A stretch of DNA of 19,754 nucleotides, taken from the NCBI GenBank assembly GCA_002402325.1, contig DHFQ01000163.1, forward strand, positions 543 to 20,296, in the 5' to 3' direction. The notes below the pieces were generated by a model. The model ran no database searches and was not told the origin of the DNA. It saw only the letters and a program-made list of their open reading frames with translations. Positions 1 through 8,311 of the stretch are shown here, in pieces. The translations under genes were made by a program, and so were the position numbers. Origin of the DNA: Candidatus Aminicenantes bacterium UBA4820 (GTDB taxonomy: Bacteria > Acidobacteriota > UBA4820). Numbering within the stretch: the first letter of the stretch is position 1; each line of letters starts with the position of its first letter.

Positions 1-488
1 CACCATCAACAGGAGCCGCTCCTTTAAATGTTCAATTCACCGGAACTGAAACTCACAACAATTGCACAGGTGAACCGACTTTTGCGTGGGACTTTGGGGA
101 TCAAGGAACTTCAACAGAGCAGAACCCAACACATACCTATCAGAGTGCAGGCACATACAACTGGTCATTCACGGTTACCGTTGATGGGCAGCCCTGCACA
201 AAGACTGGAACTGTTACAGTTTCAGAAGTAGCCCCACCAACGATAACAAGCGTTAAGAAGGCAATAAATCCTTTCCGCTTAATCATAATGGGAACAGGCT
301 TCCAGAATGGTTGTAAAGTAAAAATCAACGGCGTTGAGGTTCCTCAAACATCCTTTAAAAGTTCAACAAAGATTGTTGCGAAGAAGGGGAAAGCACTAAA
401 GGATATGGTTCCAAAGGGACAGGCTGTAACTATTACAGTTGTCAATCCTGATGGAGGCGTTTCTAACGAATACACCTATACAAGATAA
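1..488 (+). CDS. Secreted PKD-IPT domain protein, C-terminal part (5' end outside window)
   Basis: This is the open 3' end of a gene that enters the window in frame 3 and stops with TAA at 486-488. The visible part (about 161 codons) holds one PKD domain, recognised by the WDFGD core and the PTHTY strand, then an IPT/TIG-like immunoglobulin domain of about 80 residues ending NPDGGVSNEYTYTR. It is closely similar along its whole length to the C-terminus of the next gene (571-3501), so the two are tandem paralogues. Two cysteines in the PKD part (NNC before the WDFGD strand, QPC after it) match cysteines in the neighbour's repeats. PKD and IPT folds are typical of extracellular or surface proteins and mediate adhesion or spacing. 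No catalytic domain is visible. Whether the missing N-terminus also carries a kelch propeller cannot be seen. A strong terminator follows directly. Confidence 0.85.
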   Translation, partial: PSTGAAPLNVQFTGTETHNNCTGEPTFAWDFGDQGTSTEQNPTHTYQSAGTYNWSFTVTVDGQPCTKTGTVTVSEVAPPTITSVKKAINPFRLIIMGTGFQNGCKVKINGVEVPQTSFKSSTKIVAKKGKALKDMVPKGQAVTITVVNPDGGVSNEYTYTR

Positions 489-510
489 ATCCTTATAAAA
501 AGTGTTAGAA

Positions 511-537
511 AGGGGGCTTTAAAGCCCCCTTTTTTTT
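511..537 (+). terminator. Intrinsic terminator after the PKD-IPT gene
   Basis: A perfect 20-base palindrome (AGGGGGCTTT followed by AAAGCCCCCT, 511-530) is followed by seven T residues. It lies 22 bases after the stop codon at 488. It should end transcription of the upstream paralogue. Only about 34 bases separate it from the next start codon, and I see no convincing promoter in them, so read-through may supply the next gene. Confidence 0.92.
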
Positions 538-570
538 ATGCTATCATAGATATCTTTTAAGGAGGTTTTT

Positions 571-3501
571 ATGAAAGTAAGGAAACTACTGTTTGTCTTG
601 ATTCTTTTTTCAATCGTTTTGCCCTCATTTTCTACAATTTCAATTCATTTCAACAACACAAAAAGTTTTTTGCCAAAAGTTCTTGAAGGTTCAGCCTATA
701 CTCAATACAACGGGAAAATCTATATCTTTGGCGGATTCACCTTTGACCTTGAACAACAATCCTGCTACTCATACGATCCTGCAACAGACACTGTATCCTC
801 TCTTGCAAACCTTCAACAGGGAAGATTTTATGCAACCGCCTCTGAACTGAATGGAAAAATCTATATTATTGGTGGTGCAAAAACTGAGGGCGGAGGTTCA
901 TACTCTCTTGATTCAGTCGAAATTTACGATGTTGCTTCAAACTCTTTTTCAAATGGTGCAACTCTTCCCGTGCCTTTGAGAGGAGCATCTTCAGTTTCAG
1001 CAAATGGAAAGATTTATGTAATTGGAGGAAAGACAAACAGCGGTTTTTCAAATTATGTTTATGCTTTTGACCCGTCATCAAGCAGTTGGACAGAAGTTTC
1101 AACTGCACCTTTCGCAGTTGCTTATGGCGGTGCTTCTTATCTTGCTTCTGAAAATTCTATCTTTTATTTTGGAGGATTACTCGGAGAACCAACCTCACCA
1201 TCAAATTTCTTTGGAAAATGTTACTCTTATGACCTTTCGGGTAACAACTGGAGTTTTGTTGCTAATATGCAAATAAAAACGGCAAATTTTGCTGTTGCCT
1301 ATGATCAAACATCTTCAAAAGTTTATATCGTTGGAGGGACATGGTATGATTTATCAATAAATGATGAAATACCTTATTATGATATCCAGATTTTTGACGC
1401 AGTTTTGAAAAATTTTAGTTCTGGAACATTACCGGTTCTTCCCTCTCCGTGGAGTAGATTTAACAACTGCGCGGCTTTCATCTCAAACAAACTCTACCTT
1501 ATTGGTGGCGCTAATGTCGTTTGTGTTGATATTTACGATACATCATCAGGAACATTTTATGAACCGAACAAAAGAATGGGTGAGTATATTTCAGGAGGAG
1601 CCACTTTTGTTTATGACAACAAGTTTTATGTCGTTGATGGAGGTTTCTATTCACCTTTTACTGGAGAGGTTTTAATGTATGACCCATCATCAAACAACTG
1701 GACAACAAGAAGTGGCGTTGACCCACAGGCAAGGATTTATCCCGCCTTTGGTTCTTATGATGATAAACTTGTAATATCTTCTGGAATGAATACAAGCCAT
1801 GCGGTTTTGAATACAGCATACTTTTATGACCCTTCCTCAGACTCTTTTTCCCAAATTTCAGGGGCAGTAGACCCAAATCCAACAATATCTCCAGCCTCTG
1901 CCGTCTATAACGGGAAACTTTACATCTTTGGGGGAAGGACTGTTCCAACAAACCCAAATTCATTGAGCAAAAAGACGAGAATTCTTGACCTTGTTTCAGG
2001 GACATTTTCAAGCGGACAAGATCTCCCCTTTGAATTGGAATCAGCATCTGCAGTTTCAGTAGGTGATAAAATTTACATTTTTGGTGGCTCAACTTTGACT
2101 GCTCCTGACTACATCAATAAAAATGTTATAATTTTTGACCCATCGTCTCAAACTTTTACAACATCAACCCAAATCCCCTATCCAACATATAGTTCATCGG
2201 CAACAGCGATTGGCAAATACGCAATTTTTGATTCGGGGTACTACCTTTTCTACAGTTCCGCTCTTTCAGGGTTGGCTGGAGGACCACTTCCCTTCGTTCA
2301 AGTTCTTGACACCAATTCTAACACCTTTTCTGTATTTGAAAGACCAATCGGCAGACTCAACCATTCAAGTGGAATAATTGGAACAAAGTATTATTCAACG
2401 GCAGGAGATGACTACTACTGGCCAGAGGAGAGGCTTGATATTGCTGATATAACAATTTCTGGGTGCTATTTTACCTGTTCGGCATCTTCTAATGTTACGG
2501 GCGGGGGTGCTCCTTTAACAGTGAACTTTACTTCATCAGTTTCGGGAAGTGGTTGTAGTGGGAGTCCCTCTTACAGTTGGAATTTTGGAGATGGAAACTC
2601 TTCAACTGAGCAGAATCCATCTCATACTTATGAGACAGAGGGAAATTACAACTGGACTTTGACAATCAATTGGGATGGTGAAATTTGTCAGAAAAGTGGA
2701 ACAATAAATGTTGGTGGTTGCACAGTAACCTGTGAAGCGACCGTTTCACCAACGAGCGGAACAGCACCATTAGAAGTTAATTTCAGTGCGTCATCAACTT
2801 CATCGGGTTGCACTTCTTCAGTTTCTTATGAATGGAATTTTGGAGATGGACAGACTTCAACAGAGCAGACCACAACACACACATATCAAAGTGAAGGAAC
2901 ATACAACTACACTCTCAAGGCAAAGGCTGATTCAACTGAATGCACAAAGAATGGAACTATCACTGTGTCATCAACTCCGACCTGCACTCTTACCTGCGAT
3001 GCGGTTGCAAATCCAACCACAGGAAATGCCCCTTTACAGGTAAGTTTTACGGGAAGTGAGACGCATACCAATTGCAGTGGAACCCCCCAATTTTTATGGA
3101 ATTTTGGAGATGGAGGGACATCAACGACTCAAAGCCCGACACACACCTATCAAAATCCGGGAAGTTACAACTTCAGTTTCACAGTAACGGTTGATGGAAA
3201 AAATTGTTCAAAAACAGGAACGGTTACGGTCTCTTCTCCGACTAATGTGCCCGTAATAACTTCTGTTTCAAAAATGACAAATCCATTTAGATTGAGAGTT
3301 ATTGGAGGAAATTTTGTGGACGGTTCACTCGTTTTTATTAACGATATTCAAGTTCCATCGACAAAATTCAAGTCCTCAAACTACCTTATTGCAAAGAAAG
3401 GGGCTGGTTTGAAGGCACTCGTTCCAAAGGGTGTTACTGTTAAAATTAAGGTAAAAAATCCTGATGGAACCTTCTCCAACGAATATCCCTACACAAGATA
3501 A
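571..3501 (+). CDS. Large secreted kelch-repeat / PKD / IPT surface protein
   Basis: A 976-residue protein with a Sec signal peptide at residues 1 to about 22 (basic MKVRK, then a hydrophobic stretch). Residues about 30-625 hold roughly ten kelch-type blades, seen as repeated GKIYIFGG, GKIYVIGG, NKLYLIGG and DKIYIFGG strands alternating with YDP-S-S-W/F strands; these should fold into one or two beta propellers. Three PKD domains follow at about 632-716, 717-804 and 805-892, each with a WNFGDG core and a HTY strand. An IPT/TIG-like domain fills 893-976. Each PKD copy carries four cysteines in the same places. AAGGAGG at 559-565 sits 5 bases before the ATG, fixing the start. There is no sortase motif or C-terminal membrane helix. 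The likely role is surface adhesion or carbohydrate/protein binding, inferred from the folds only; no enzyme signature is present. Confidence 0.9.
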   Translation: MKVRKLLFVLILFSIVLPSFSTISIHFNNTKSFLPKVLEGSAYTQYNGKIYIFGGFTFDLEQQSCYSYDPATDTVSSLANLQQGRFYATASELNGKIYIIGGAKTEGGGSYSLDSVEIYDVASNSFSNGATLPVPLRGASSVSANGKIYVIGGKTNSGFSNYVYAFDPSSSSWTEVSTAPFAVAYGGASYLASENSIFYFGGLLGEPTSPSNFFGKCYSYDLSGNNWSFVANMQIKTANFAVAYDQTSSKVYIVGGTWYDLSINDEIPYYDIQIFDAVLKNFSSGTLPVLPSPWSRFNNCAAFISNKLYLIGGANVVCVDIYDTSSGTFYEPNKRMGEYISGGATFVYDNKFYVVDGGFYSPFTGEVLMYDPSSNNWTTRSGVDPQARIYPAFGSYDDKLVISSGMNTSHAVLNTAYFYDPSSDSFSQISGAVDPNPTISPASAVYNGKLYIFGGRTVPTNPNSLSKKTRILDLVSGTFSSGQDLPFELESASAVSVGDKIYIFGGSTLTAPDYINKNVIIFDPSSQTFTTSTQIPYPTYSSSATAIGKYAIFDSGYYLFYSSALSGLAGGPLPFVQVLDTNSNTFSVFERPIGRLNHSSGIIGTKYYSTAGDDYYWPEERLDIADITISGCYFTCSASSNVTGGGAPLTVNFTSSVSGSGCSGSPSYSWNFGDGNSSTEQNPSHTYETEGNYNWTLTINWDGEICQKSGTINVGGCTVTCEATVSPTSGTAPLEVNFSASSTSSGCTSSVSYEWNFGDGQTSTEQTTTHTYQSEGTYNYTLKAKADSTECTKNGTITVSSTPTCTLTCDAVANPTTGNAPLQVSFTGSETHTNCSGTPQFLWNFGDGGTSTTQSPTHTYQNPGSYNFSFTVTVDGKNCSKTGTVTVSSPTNVPVITSVSKMTNPFRLRVIGGNFVDGSLVFINDIQVPSTKFKSSNYLIAKKGAGLKALVPKGVTVKIKVKNPDGTFSNEYPYTR

Positions 3502-3524
3502 TTTTCTGTTTAAACAATAGTGAG

Positions 3525-3555
3525 GGGGGTTCAGTAAATTGAACCCCCTTTTATT
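3525..3555 (+). terminator. Intrinsic terminator after the kelch-PKD gene
   Basis: A 9-bp perfect stem, GGGGGTTCA (3525-3533) with TGAACCCCC (3540-3548), closes a six-base loop and is followed by a T-rich tract. It lies 23 bases after the TAA at 3499-3501. It separates the surface-protein genes from the carboxypeptidase gene. Confidence 0.9.
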
Positions 3556-3619
3556 TTAGATACTTTTTTTAATTTTTATCTTGTGTTAAATTATCTTTTG
3601 TAGAAAGGAGGGGAATGAA

Positions 3620-5095
3620 ATGGATAAGGAGAGATTTTATTCCCATTTTGGTGAAATTCACAATATTTTTGAGGTTTTGCAGATTCTTGACTGGGATCAA
3701 CAAGTCTATATGCCGAAAGGGGGTTCAGAACAGAGGGCTGAGAGTTTTTCTACACTCTCAAAAATCATTCATGAAAAAATCACATCCGAAAAGACAGGAG
3801 AGATAATTTACGCTTTTGAAAAGCTGGCTGAAACCGATTGGGATAGGGCTCACATAAGAGAGGCAAAAAGGTCTTACGAGAAGCAAAAGAAGATTCCAAC
3901 ACAATTGATTCAAGAAAGGGCTAAAGTTGCGTCAATCACCCAGAGCGTCTGGGAGGAGGCAAAGCCAAAGTCCGATTACAAGACATTTCTTCCACATTTA
4001 AAAAAAGTTGTCGATGTTTTAAAAGAGATTTCAAGGTGCGGAGATGAGCAAAATCCTTATGATTTTCTTCTTGATGATTACGAGCCTTACATCACCACAA
4101 AGATTCTGGACCCGCTCTTTGAAAACCTCAAGAATGAACTCAAAATTTTGATACAAAAATATAAAGTAAAAAACCTTGAAGAGTCATTAAAACCAATAAA
4201 AAGGAATGTTTCAAAAGAAAATCAGGAGAAAATAGGAATTTTCCTTTTAAATGAGATTGGATTTGATTTTGATAGGGGAAGGGTTGATGTTTCAGTTCAT
4301 CCTTTTACCTCAGGGACTATGAACGATGTGAGGGTTACAACAAGGTACAGTGATGATTTTCTCCCTGCCTCGCTTTTTAGCATCCTCCACGAGGGTGGCC
4401 ATGCGATTTACGAACAAAATCTTGATAAAGAGAATTTTAAATACCCCGCAGGCGAATCCTGTTCACTCGGGATTCACGAATCCCAATCAAGATTTTATGA
4501 AAACATCATAGGAAGAAGCAGGGGATTTTCGGAAAAATATTTTTCAAAAATAAATAAACTTTCAAGTAATGCTTTTGAAGGGATTGCTCTTGATGATTTT
4601 TACAGGGCTATAAACACCGTTTATCCAACATTCATAAGGATAGAGGCTGATGAGGTTACCTACAATCTTCACATAATTTTGAGGTATGAACTTGAGAAAA
4701 AAATTATCAAAGGTGATGTTAAAGTTGATGATATTCCCGATTTATGGAATGAAAAATTTGAGGAACTTTTCGGCATAAAGCCACCAACCTTTGAAAAGGG
4801 ATTTATGCAGGATGTCCATTGGGCGGCTGGATTGATGGGATATTTCCCAACTTATTCTCTTGGAAACCTCTACGCGGCACAAATAAAACGGGCAATTGAA
4901 AAAGAGACAACGCCGCTATCAGATTTTGTCAAAAATGGAAAACTTGGCGATTTAAAAGAGATTTTGAGAAACAAAATTCACAGGTTTGGAAGATTTTATC
5001 CCTCAAATGAATTGATACAGAAAGCAACGGGCGAACCGCTATCAGAAACACATTACCTTGACTATTTAAAAGAAAAATATGAAAACTTATTATAG
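3620..5095 (+). CDS. M32 family metallocarboxypeptidase (Taq carboxypeptidase type)
   Basis: A 491-residue protein, the usual size for peptidase family M32 (about 500). It has the zinc motif HEGGH at residues 257-261, with H257 and H261 as ligands and E258 as the catalytic base, and HESQS at 286-290, where E287 is the third ligand. Other family blocks are present: DVRVTTRY before the zinc site, IRIEADEVTYN after it, and GFMQDVHW near residue 400. Family members are cytoplasmic, often thermostable, and remove C-terminal residues (not proline) from peptides, so the likely job is peptide turnover. The start at 3620 has AGGAGGGG 6-7 bases upstream; an overlapping ATG at 3615 is in another frame and too close to the ribosome binding site. 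trxB follows after 9 bases, so the two are probably cotranscribed. Confidence 0.95.
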   Translation: MDKERFYSHFGEIHNIFEVLQILDWDQQVYMPKGGSEQRAESFSTLSKIIHEKITSEKTGEIIYAFEKLAETDWDRAHIREAKRSYEKQKKIPTQLIQERAKVASITQSVWEEAKPKSDYKTFLPHLKKVVDVLKEISRCGDEQNPYDFLLDDYEPYITTKILDPLFENLKNELKILIQKYKVKNLEESLKPIKRNVSKENQEKIGIFLLNEIGFDFDRGRVDVSVHPFTSGTMNDVRVTTRYSDDFLPASLFSILHEGGHAIYEQNLDKENFKYPAGESCSLGIHESQSRFYENIIGRSRGFSEKYFSKINKLSSNAFEGIALDDFYRAINTVYPTFIRIEADEVTYNLHIILRYELEKKIIKGDVKVDDIPDLWNEKFEELFGIKPPTFEKGFMQDVHWAAGLMGYFPTYSLGNLYAAQIKRAIEKETTPLSDFVKNGKLGDLKEILRNKIHRFGRFYPSNELIQKATGEPLSETHYLDYLKEKYENLL

Positions 5096-5104
5096 GAGAG
5101 AAGT

Positions 5105-6043
5105 ATGGCTGAGAAGGTAATTATTATAGGTTCAGGTCCCGCCGGTTTAACAGCGGCAATTTATCTTGCAAGGGCATCGTTAAATCCACTTTGTATTGAA
5201 GGGTTCATTTCGGGTGGAGTCGCGGGTGGTCAACTTATGATAACGACAGAAATTGAAAATTTTCCCGGCTTTCCAGAGGCAATTTCTGGTCCTGAACTTA
5301 TGGAGAGGATGAAAAATCAAGCAATGAAATTTGGAACAAGATTTGTCTCTGAGGATGTTATTGAGTGTGATTTGAGCAAAGACCCTTTTCTTTTAAGAAC
5401 AGCATCATCAACCTTTCAGACAGAAACAGTTATAGTTGCAACGGGGGCAACTGCAAAGAGACTCAACCTTCCCTCTCACGAAAAATTCTGGAATAGAGGA
5501 ATTTCCGCCTGTGCAGTTTGCGATGGCGGACTTCCGATTTTTAGAAATCAGGTGCTTGCGGTTGTAGGTGGTGGTGATACAGCGATGGAAGAGTCGCTCT
5601 ATTTAACCCATTTTGCCTCCAAAGTTATTTTAATTCACAGAAGAGACGAATTCAGGGCATCAAAAGCGATGCAAAAAAAAGTTTTAAACAATCCTAAAAT
5701 CAAGATTCTCTATAACACAATAATTGAAGATGCAATTGGTGATAAAAGCCTTTCAGGGCTTAAGATAAAAAATTTAAAGAGCGGTGAAACAAAAGAGATT
5801 GAGGTTAAAGGCTTATTCTATGCAATTGGTCATAAGCCAAACACAGACTTTTTAAAAGGTCAAATAGAAATTGATGATGAAGGTTACATCATCACAAAAG
5901 GGAGGACAATGACAAGCGTAGAAGGAGTTTTTGCCTGCGGTGATGTTCAGGATAAAATTTACAGGCAGGCGGTAACCGCAGCAGGCTCAGGTTGTATGGC
6001 AGGAGTTGATTGCGAAAGATACCTTTCAGGAAAAAACAGCTAA
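5105..6043 (+). CDS. trxB: Thioredoxin reductase (NADPH)
   Basis: A 312-residue flavoprotein of the low-molecular-weight bacterial thioredoxin reductase type. It has the FAD motif GSGPAG at residues 9-14, the redox-active disulfide CAVC at 136-139, the NADPH-site motif GGGDTA at 155-160 followed by HRRDEFRAS (the arginines fit NADPH 2'-phosphate binding), and the C-terminal FAD motif GVFACGDVQD. It passes electrons from NADPH to thioredoxin in the cytoplasm. The ribosome binding site GGAGAG (5095-5100) begins on the last base of the upstream TAG, with a 4-base spacer. It lies directly behind the M32 peptidase gene and ends at a convergent border with tadA. No thioredoxin gene is in the window. 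The disulfide position and full length argue against a ferredoxin-NADP reductase-like paralogue. Confidence 0.96.
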   Translation: MAEKVIIIGSGPAGLTAAIYLARASLNPLCIEGFISGGVAGGQLMITTEIENFPGFPEAISGPELMERMKNQAMKFGTRFVSEDVIECDLSKDPFLLRTASSTFQTETVIVATGATAKRLNLPSHEKFWNRGISACAVCDGGLPIFRNQVLAVVGGGDTAMEESLYLTHFASKVILIHRRDEFRASKAMQKKVLNNPKIKILYNTIIEDAIGDKSLSGLKIKNLKSGETKEIEVKGLFYAIGHKPNTDFLKGQIEIDDEGYIITKGRTMTSVEGVFACGDVQDKIYRQAVTAAGSGCMAGVDCERYLSGKNS

Positions 6044-6153
6044 TCCCTCCTCCCATCTCAGGGGAGGCCGGGAGGGGTTACATCTGTAGGAAACCCCCTC
6101 TGTGTTTCCCCTGAGAGGGGGAGATGAGTCTTCTTTCCTGAAGGGAGGAGAAG
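6044..6153. repeat. GC-rich imperfect palindromic element between convergent genes
   Basis: Right after the trxB stop the sequence turns from AT-rich to C/G-rich. A perfect 10-bp inverted match (TCTCAGGGGA at 6056-6065 with TCCCCTGAGA at 6107-6116) and a second match (GAGGGGTT at 6072-6079 with AACCCCCTC at 6092-6100) form one long interrupted stem, with looser pairing further out to about 6045 and 6128. A smaller hairpin follows (CTTCT at 6130-6134 with AGAAG at 6149-6153). No good T-run follows on either strand, so it is not a standard terminator, though it may still stop convergent transcription. It looks like a REP- or MITE-type intergenic repeat, but only one copy is in the window. The rest of the gap, 6154-6203, shows nothing recognisable. 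Confidence 0.6.
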
Positions 6154-6203
6154 TTTGCGAAAAGGAGAAGAGATTAAAGAAACCTCTGCTGACGGGGGAA
6201 ATT

Positions 6204-6668
6204 TTATTTTTTTCTTTTTTTTAAAAAAAATGTTTTAAGAATTTCTTCGCACTCTTCTTTTTTAAAACCGCCATAAAATGGGAATTTGTGGGGGTATCTT
6301 CCCTCTTTCCACAATGTTTGCAGGAGTTCAACTCCACCAAATTTTTCTTCATAACTTCCGAAGACAAGCCCTGAAATCCTTGCCTCAATCATTGCCCCAA
6401 GACACATAAGGCATGGCTCCAAAGTAACATAAAGAATTGAATTTCTTAAATTCTCTTTACCCTTATTTTGGAGCCCATTTTTTAAAACGATAATCTCTGC
6501 GTGGTGAAAGAAATTCTCTTTTTCTTTACGGTTGTGCGCTCTAAATATTTCTCCATCTTTAAATAAAAGAACCGCTCCAACTGGAACCTCGTCCTCCTCC
6601 AATGCAGCACGGGCTTCCTTAATTGCAATGTCCATAATTTCCGATGGTGTCAATTCACTTGAGTTCAA
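6204..6668 (-). CDS. tadA: tRNA-specific adenosine deaminase
   Basis: A 154-residue cytidine-deaminase-fold enzyme. Zinc ligands are visible as HAE (H56, with E58 as proton shuttle) and PCLMC (C86 and C89). The surrounding blocks PVGAVLLFKDG, AHNRKE, TLEPCLMCLGAM and ARISGLVFG are those of TadA, which converts adenosine-34 to inosine in the anticodon of tRNA-Arg(ACG). The ATG overlaps the hemD stop by 4 bases (ATGA), so it is translationally coupled and is the last gene of the haem/tRNA operon. The C-terminus ends in a lysine-rich stretch (LKKRKK) encoded by an A-run, which could help bind tRNA. A guanine deaminase is the main alternative, but the TadA-like blocks make it unlikely. The rRNA or tRNA substrate is not in the window. 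Confidence 0.93.
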   Translation of the reverse strand: MNSSELTPSEIMDIAIKEARAALEEDEVPVGAVLLFKDGEIFRAHNRKEKENFFHHAEIIVLKNGLQNKGKENLRNSILYVTLEPCLMCLGAMIEARISGLVFGSYEEKFGGVELLQTLWKEGRYPHKFPFYGGFKKEECEEILKTFFLKKRKK

Positions 6669-7405
6669 GTTTCATTCCCTTTTAGAATTTTTAATATTTC
6701 TTCAAAAACCTCTTCTGGTGTAGTTCCAGAGGGAGGTGGTAAAACATTCAATCCTCTTTCTTTCAAGAATTTTTGTGTGGTTGACCCAATTGGAAGGATT
6801 TTTGATTTTGAGACTATCTTTAAAGCATCCTCATTTTCTAAAAATGGTTTTACTGCAGAGGGGGAAGCAAAAAAAACGATGTCAACTCCGTCCTTTATTT
6901 TTTTTAAATCTTCCATCTTTAATTTTTTGCCAACCGTTCTATAAAGATGCAACTCGTCGCACTGAAAATTATTTTCCATAAGAACCTTTTTGCACTCTTC
7001 ATTACCATTTTGTGGAGTAACAATCAAGGTTTTAGATGGTCTATATTTTATTGAGATGAGATTTCCAAGATGAAATCCATCCTCAATTTCAGGGATTATC
7101 ACATCATCAAAATTTAAACTTCTTAACGCTTTTTTTGTCTTTCTACCAACGGCAAATATTTTTTTGTTTTTTAAATCAAGATTGTTTTTCTTTAACCATT
7201 TCTTAAAATAAAAAACGCACCTTCCGCTTGTGAAAATTATGTAAGAATACTCACTCCAATTTGAAATTATTTCGTTTTCATTTGAAGGAATAGTTCCTTC
7301 GCTTTTTATAGACGGAATTTCTATTACAAAACAACCATTTTTTATAAGAAGATTTTTTAATTTGCGATTATCCTTTTTTGACCTTGTTAGCAAAACTATT
7401 TTCAT
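6665..7405 (-). CDS. hemD: Uroporphyrinogen-III synthase
   Basis: A 246-residue protein, typical length for HemD. The enzyme flips ring D and closes hydroxymethylbilane to uroporphyrinogen III, the branch point for haem, sirohaem and cobalamin. The family is poorly conserved, but its usual landmarks are present: KIVLLTRS at the N-terminus, IIFTSGRCVFYF in the first domain, LIVTPQNG and LYRTV at the hinge, VFFASPSAVKPF, then PIGSTTQKFLKERGL. The gene order hemA-hemC-hemD supports the call. The ATG directly abuts the hemC stop (TAG at 7406-7408), and there is no strong ribosome binding site, so translation probably depends on ribosomes finishing hemC. It overlaps tadA by 4 bases. Confidence 0.92.
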   Translation of the reverse strand: MKIVLLTRSKKDNRKLKNLLIKNGCFVIEIPSIKSEGTIPSNENEIISNWSEYSYIIFTSGRCVFYFKKWLKKNNLDLKNKKIFAVGRKTKKALRSLNFDDVIIPEIEDGFHLGNLISIKYRPSKTLIVTPQNGNEECKKVLMENNFQCDELHLYRTVGKKLKMEDLKKIKDGVDIVFFASPSAVKPFLENEDALKIVSKSKILPIGSTTQKFLKERGLNVLPPPSGTTPEEVFEEILKILKGNET

Positions 7406-8311
7406 CTAATTTTGAACCAACCCCCTTGCCCCTTTTATGGCAAAGGATTCAAACAATTTATTGGAAAGTTCTATTGCATCCTCTAAGTTTCCCTCAATCT
7501 CATCTTTAATCCATTTATCATTGTCAAATGATGAGAGATAGGCGCAGATTTTAATTGTGTCCCCTTTTATTGTTGCATTTACTCCGAGTGGTGTGGTGCA
7601 ACTTCCTCCAAGTCTTCTTAAAAAATTTCTTTCAGCGTCAATCTCCTTCCTTGCCTTTCCTGATTCAATTTTTTTTAGAATCTCAAGAACTTCGTGATTA
7701 TCTTTTTTTGCCTCAATTGCGATTGCACCCTGACCTACAGCAGGAACCATTTCTGAAACCTCAAAGTATCCTTTAATGTTTTCCTCCTTTTTTAGTCTCT
7801 TCAATCCCGCACTTGCAAGGATAACAGCATCATATTTTCCCTCTTCAACTTTTCTTATTCTTGTGCCAACATTTCCTCTTAATGGCAATATTTCCCAATT
7901 GGGCTTTAAAAGTTTAAGTTGATATTTCCTTCTAAAACTTCCAGTCCCAACTTTTGAATTTTCACTCAAACATTTTAACTGATTTTCCCTTTTTAAAACG
8001 ATTGCATCCCTCACATCCTCTCTTTCAAGGATTGAGCCCAATGTCAATTCATCGGGATTTTCAATCGGATAATCCTTCAAACTGTGAACCGCGATGTCAA
8101 TTGTTCTGTTAAGCAGCGATTCCTGAATCTCTTTTACAAATAATCCTTTTCCCCCAAATTGAATTAAAGGTTTGTTTTTAATTTTGTCGCCGCTTGTTTT
8201 GATTACAACGATCTCTCCTTCGAAACCCAAAGAGTTTAGGGCTTTGAGAGTCTTATTTGCCTGATAGAGGGCAAGTTCGCTTCCTCTTGTTCCAATTCTA
8301 ATTTTGTTCAA
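7406..8311 (-). CDS. hemC: Hydroxymethylbilane synthase (porphobilinogen deaminase)
   Basis: This is 301 residues when started at the TTG at 8311-8309. The enzyme joins four porphobilinogens into hydroxymethylbilane. The N-terminus KIRIGTRGSELALYQA is diagnostic, as are the HSLKD segment, the LRGNVGTR block and the LGGSCTTPLGV loop. C238 in that loop should carry the dipyrromethane cofactor. I chose TTG because GGAGAG (8320-8325) lies 8 bases upstream and the product then starts right at the conserved KIRIGTRG, matching family length. A longer reading frame, including an ATG at 8335, would add a basic, non-conserved extension inside hemA. The gene overlaps the hemA end by 14 bases and its TAG abuts the hemD ATG. 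Confidence 0.94.
   Translation of the reverse strand: MNKIRIGTRGSELALYQANKTLKALNSLGFEGEIVVIKTSGDKIKNKPLIQFGGKGLFVKEIQESLLNRTIDIAVHSLKDYPIENPDELTLGSILEREDVRDAIVLKRENQLKCLSENSKVGTGSFRRKYQLKLLKPNWEILPLRGNVGTRIRKVEEGKYDAVILASAGLKRLKKEENIKGYFEVSEMVPAVGQGAIAIEAKKDNHEVLEILKKIESGKARKEIDAERNFLRRLGGSCTTPLGVNATIKGDTIKICAYLSSFDNDKWIKDEIEGNLEDAIELSNKLFESFAIKGARGLVQN

Noticed and set aside
1658..2092. A 144-codon minus-strand frame inside the kelch gene
   Set aside because: It is a side effect of the repeated composition of the kelch repeats, with no start signal and no homology-like motif.
571..2460. Repeats of the kelch region as a CRISPR or other DNA repeat array
   Set aside because: The repetition is at protein level, with variable spacing and codons; there are no exact direct DNA repeats with spacers.
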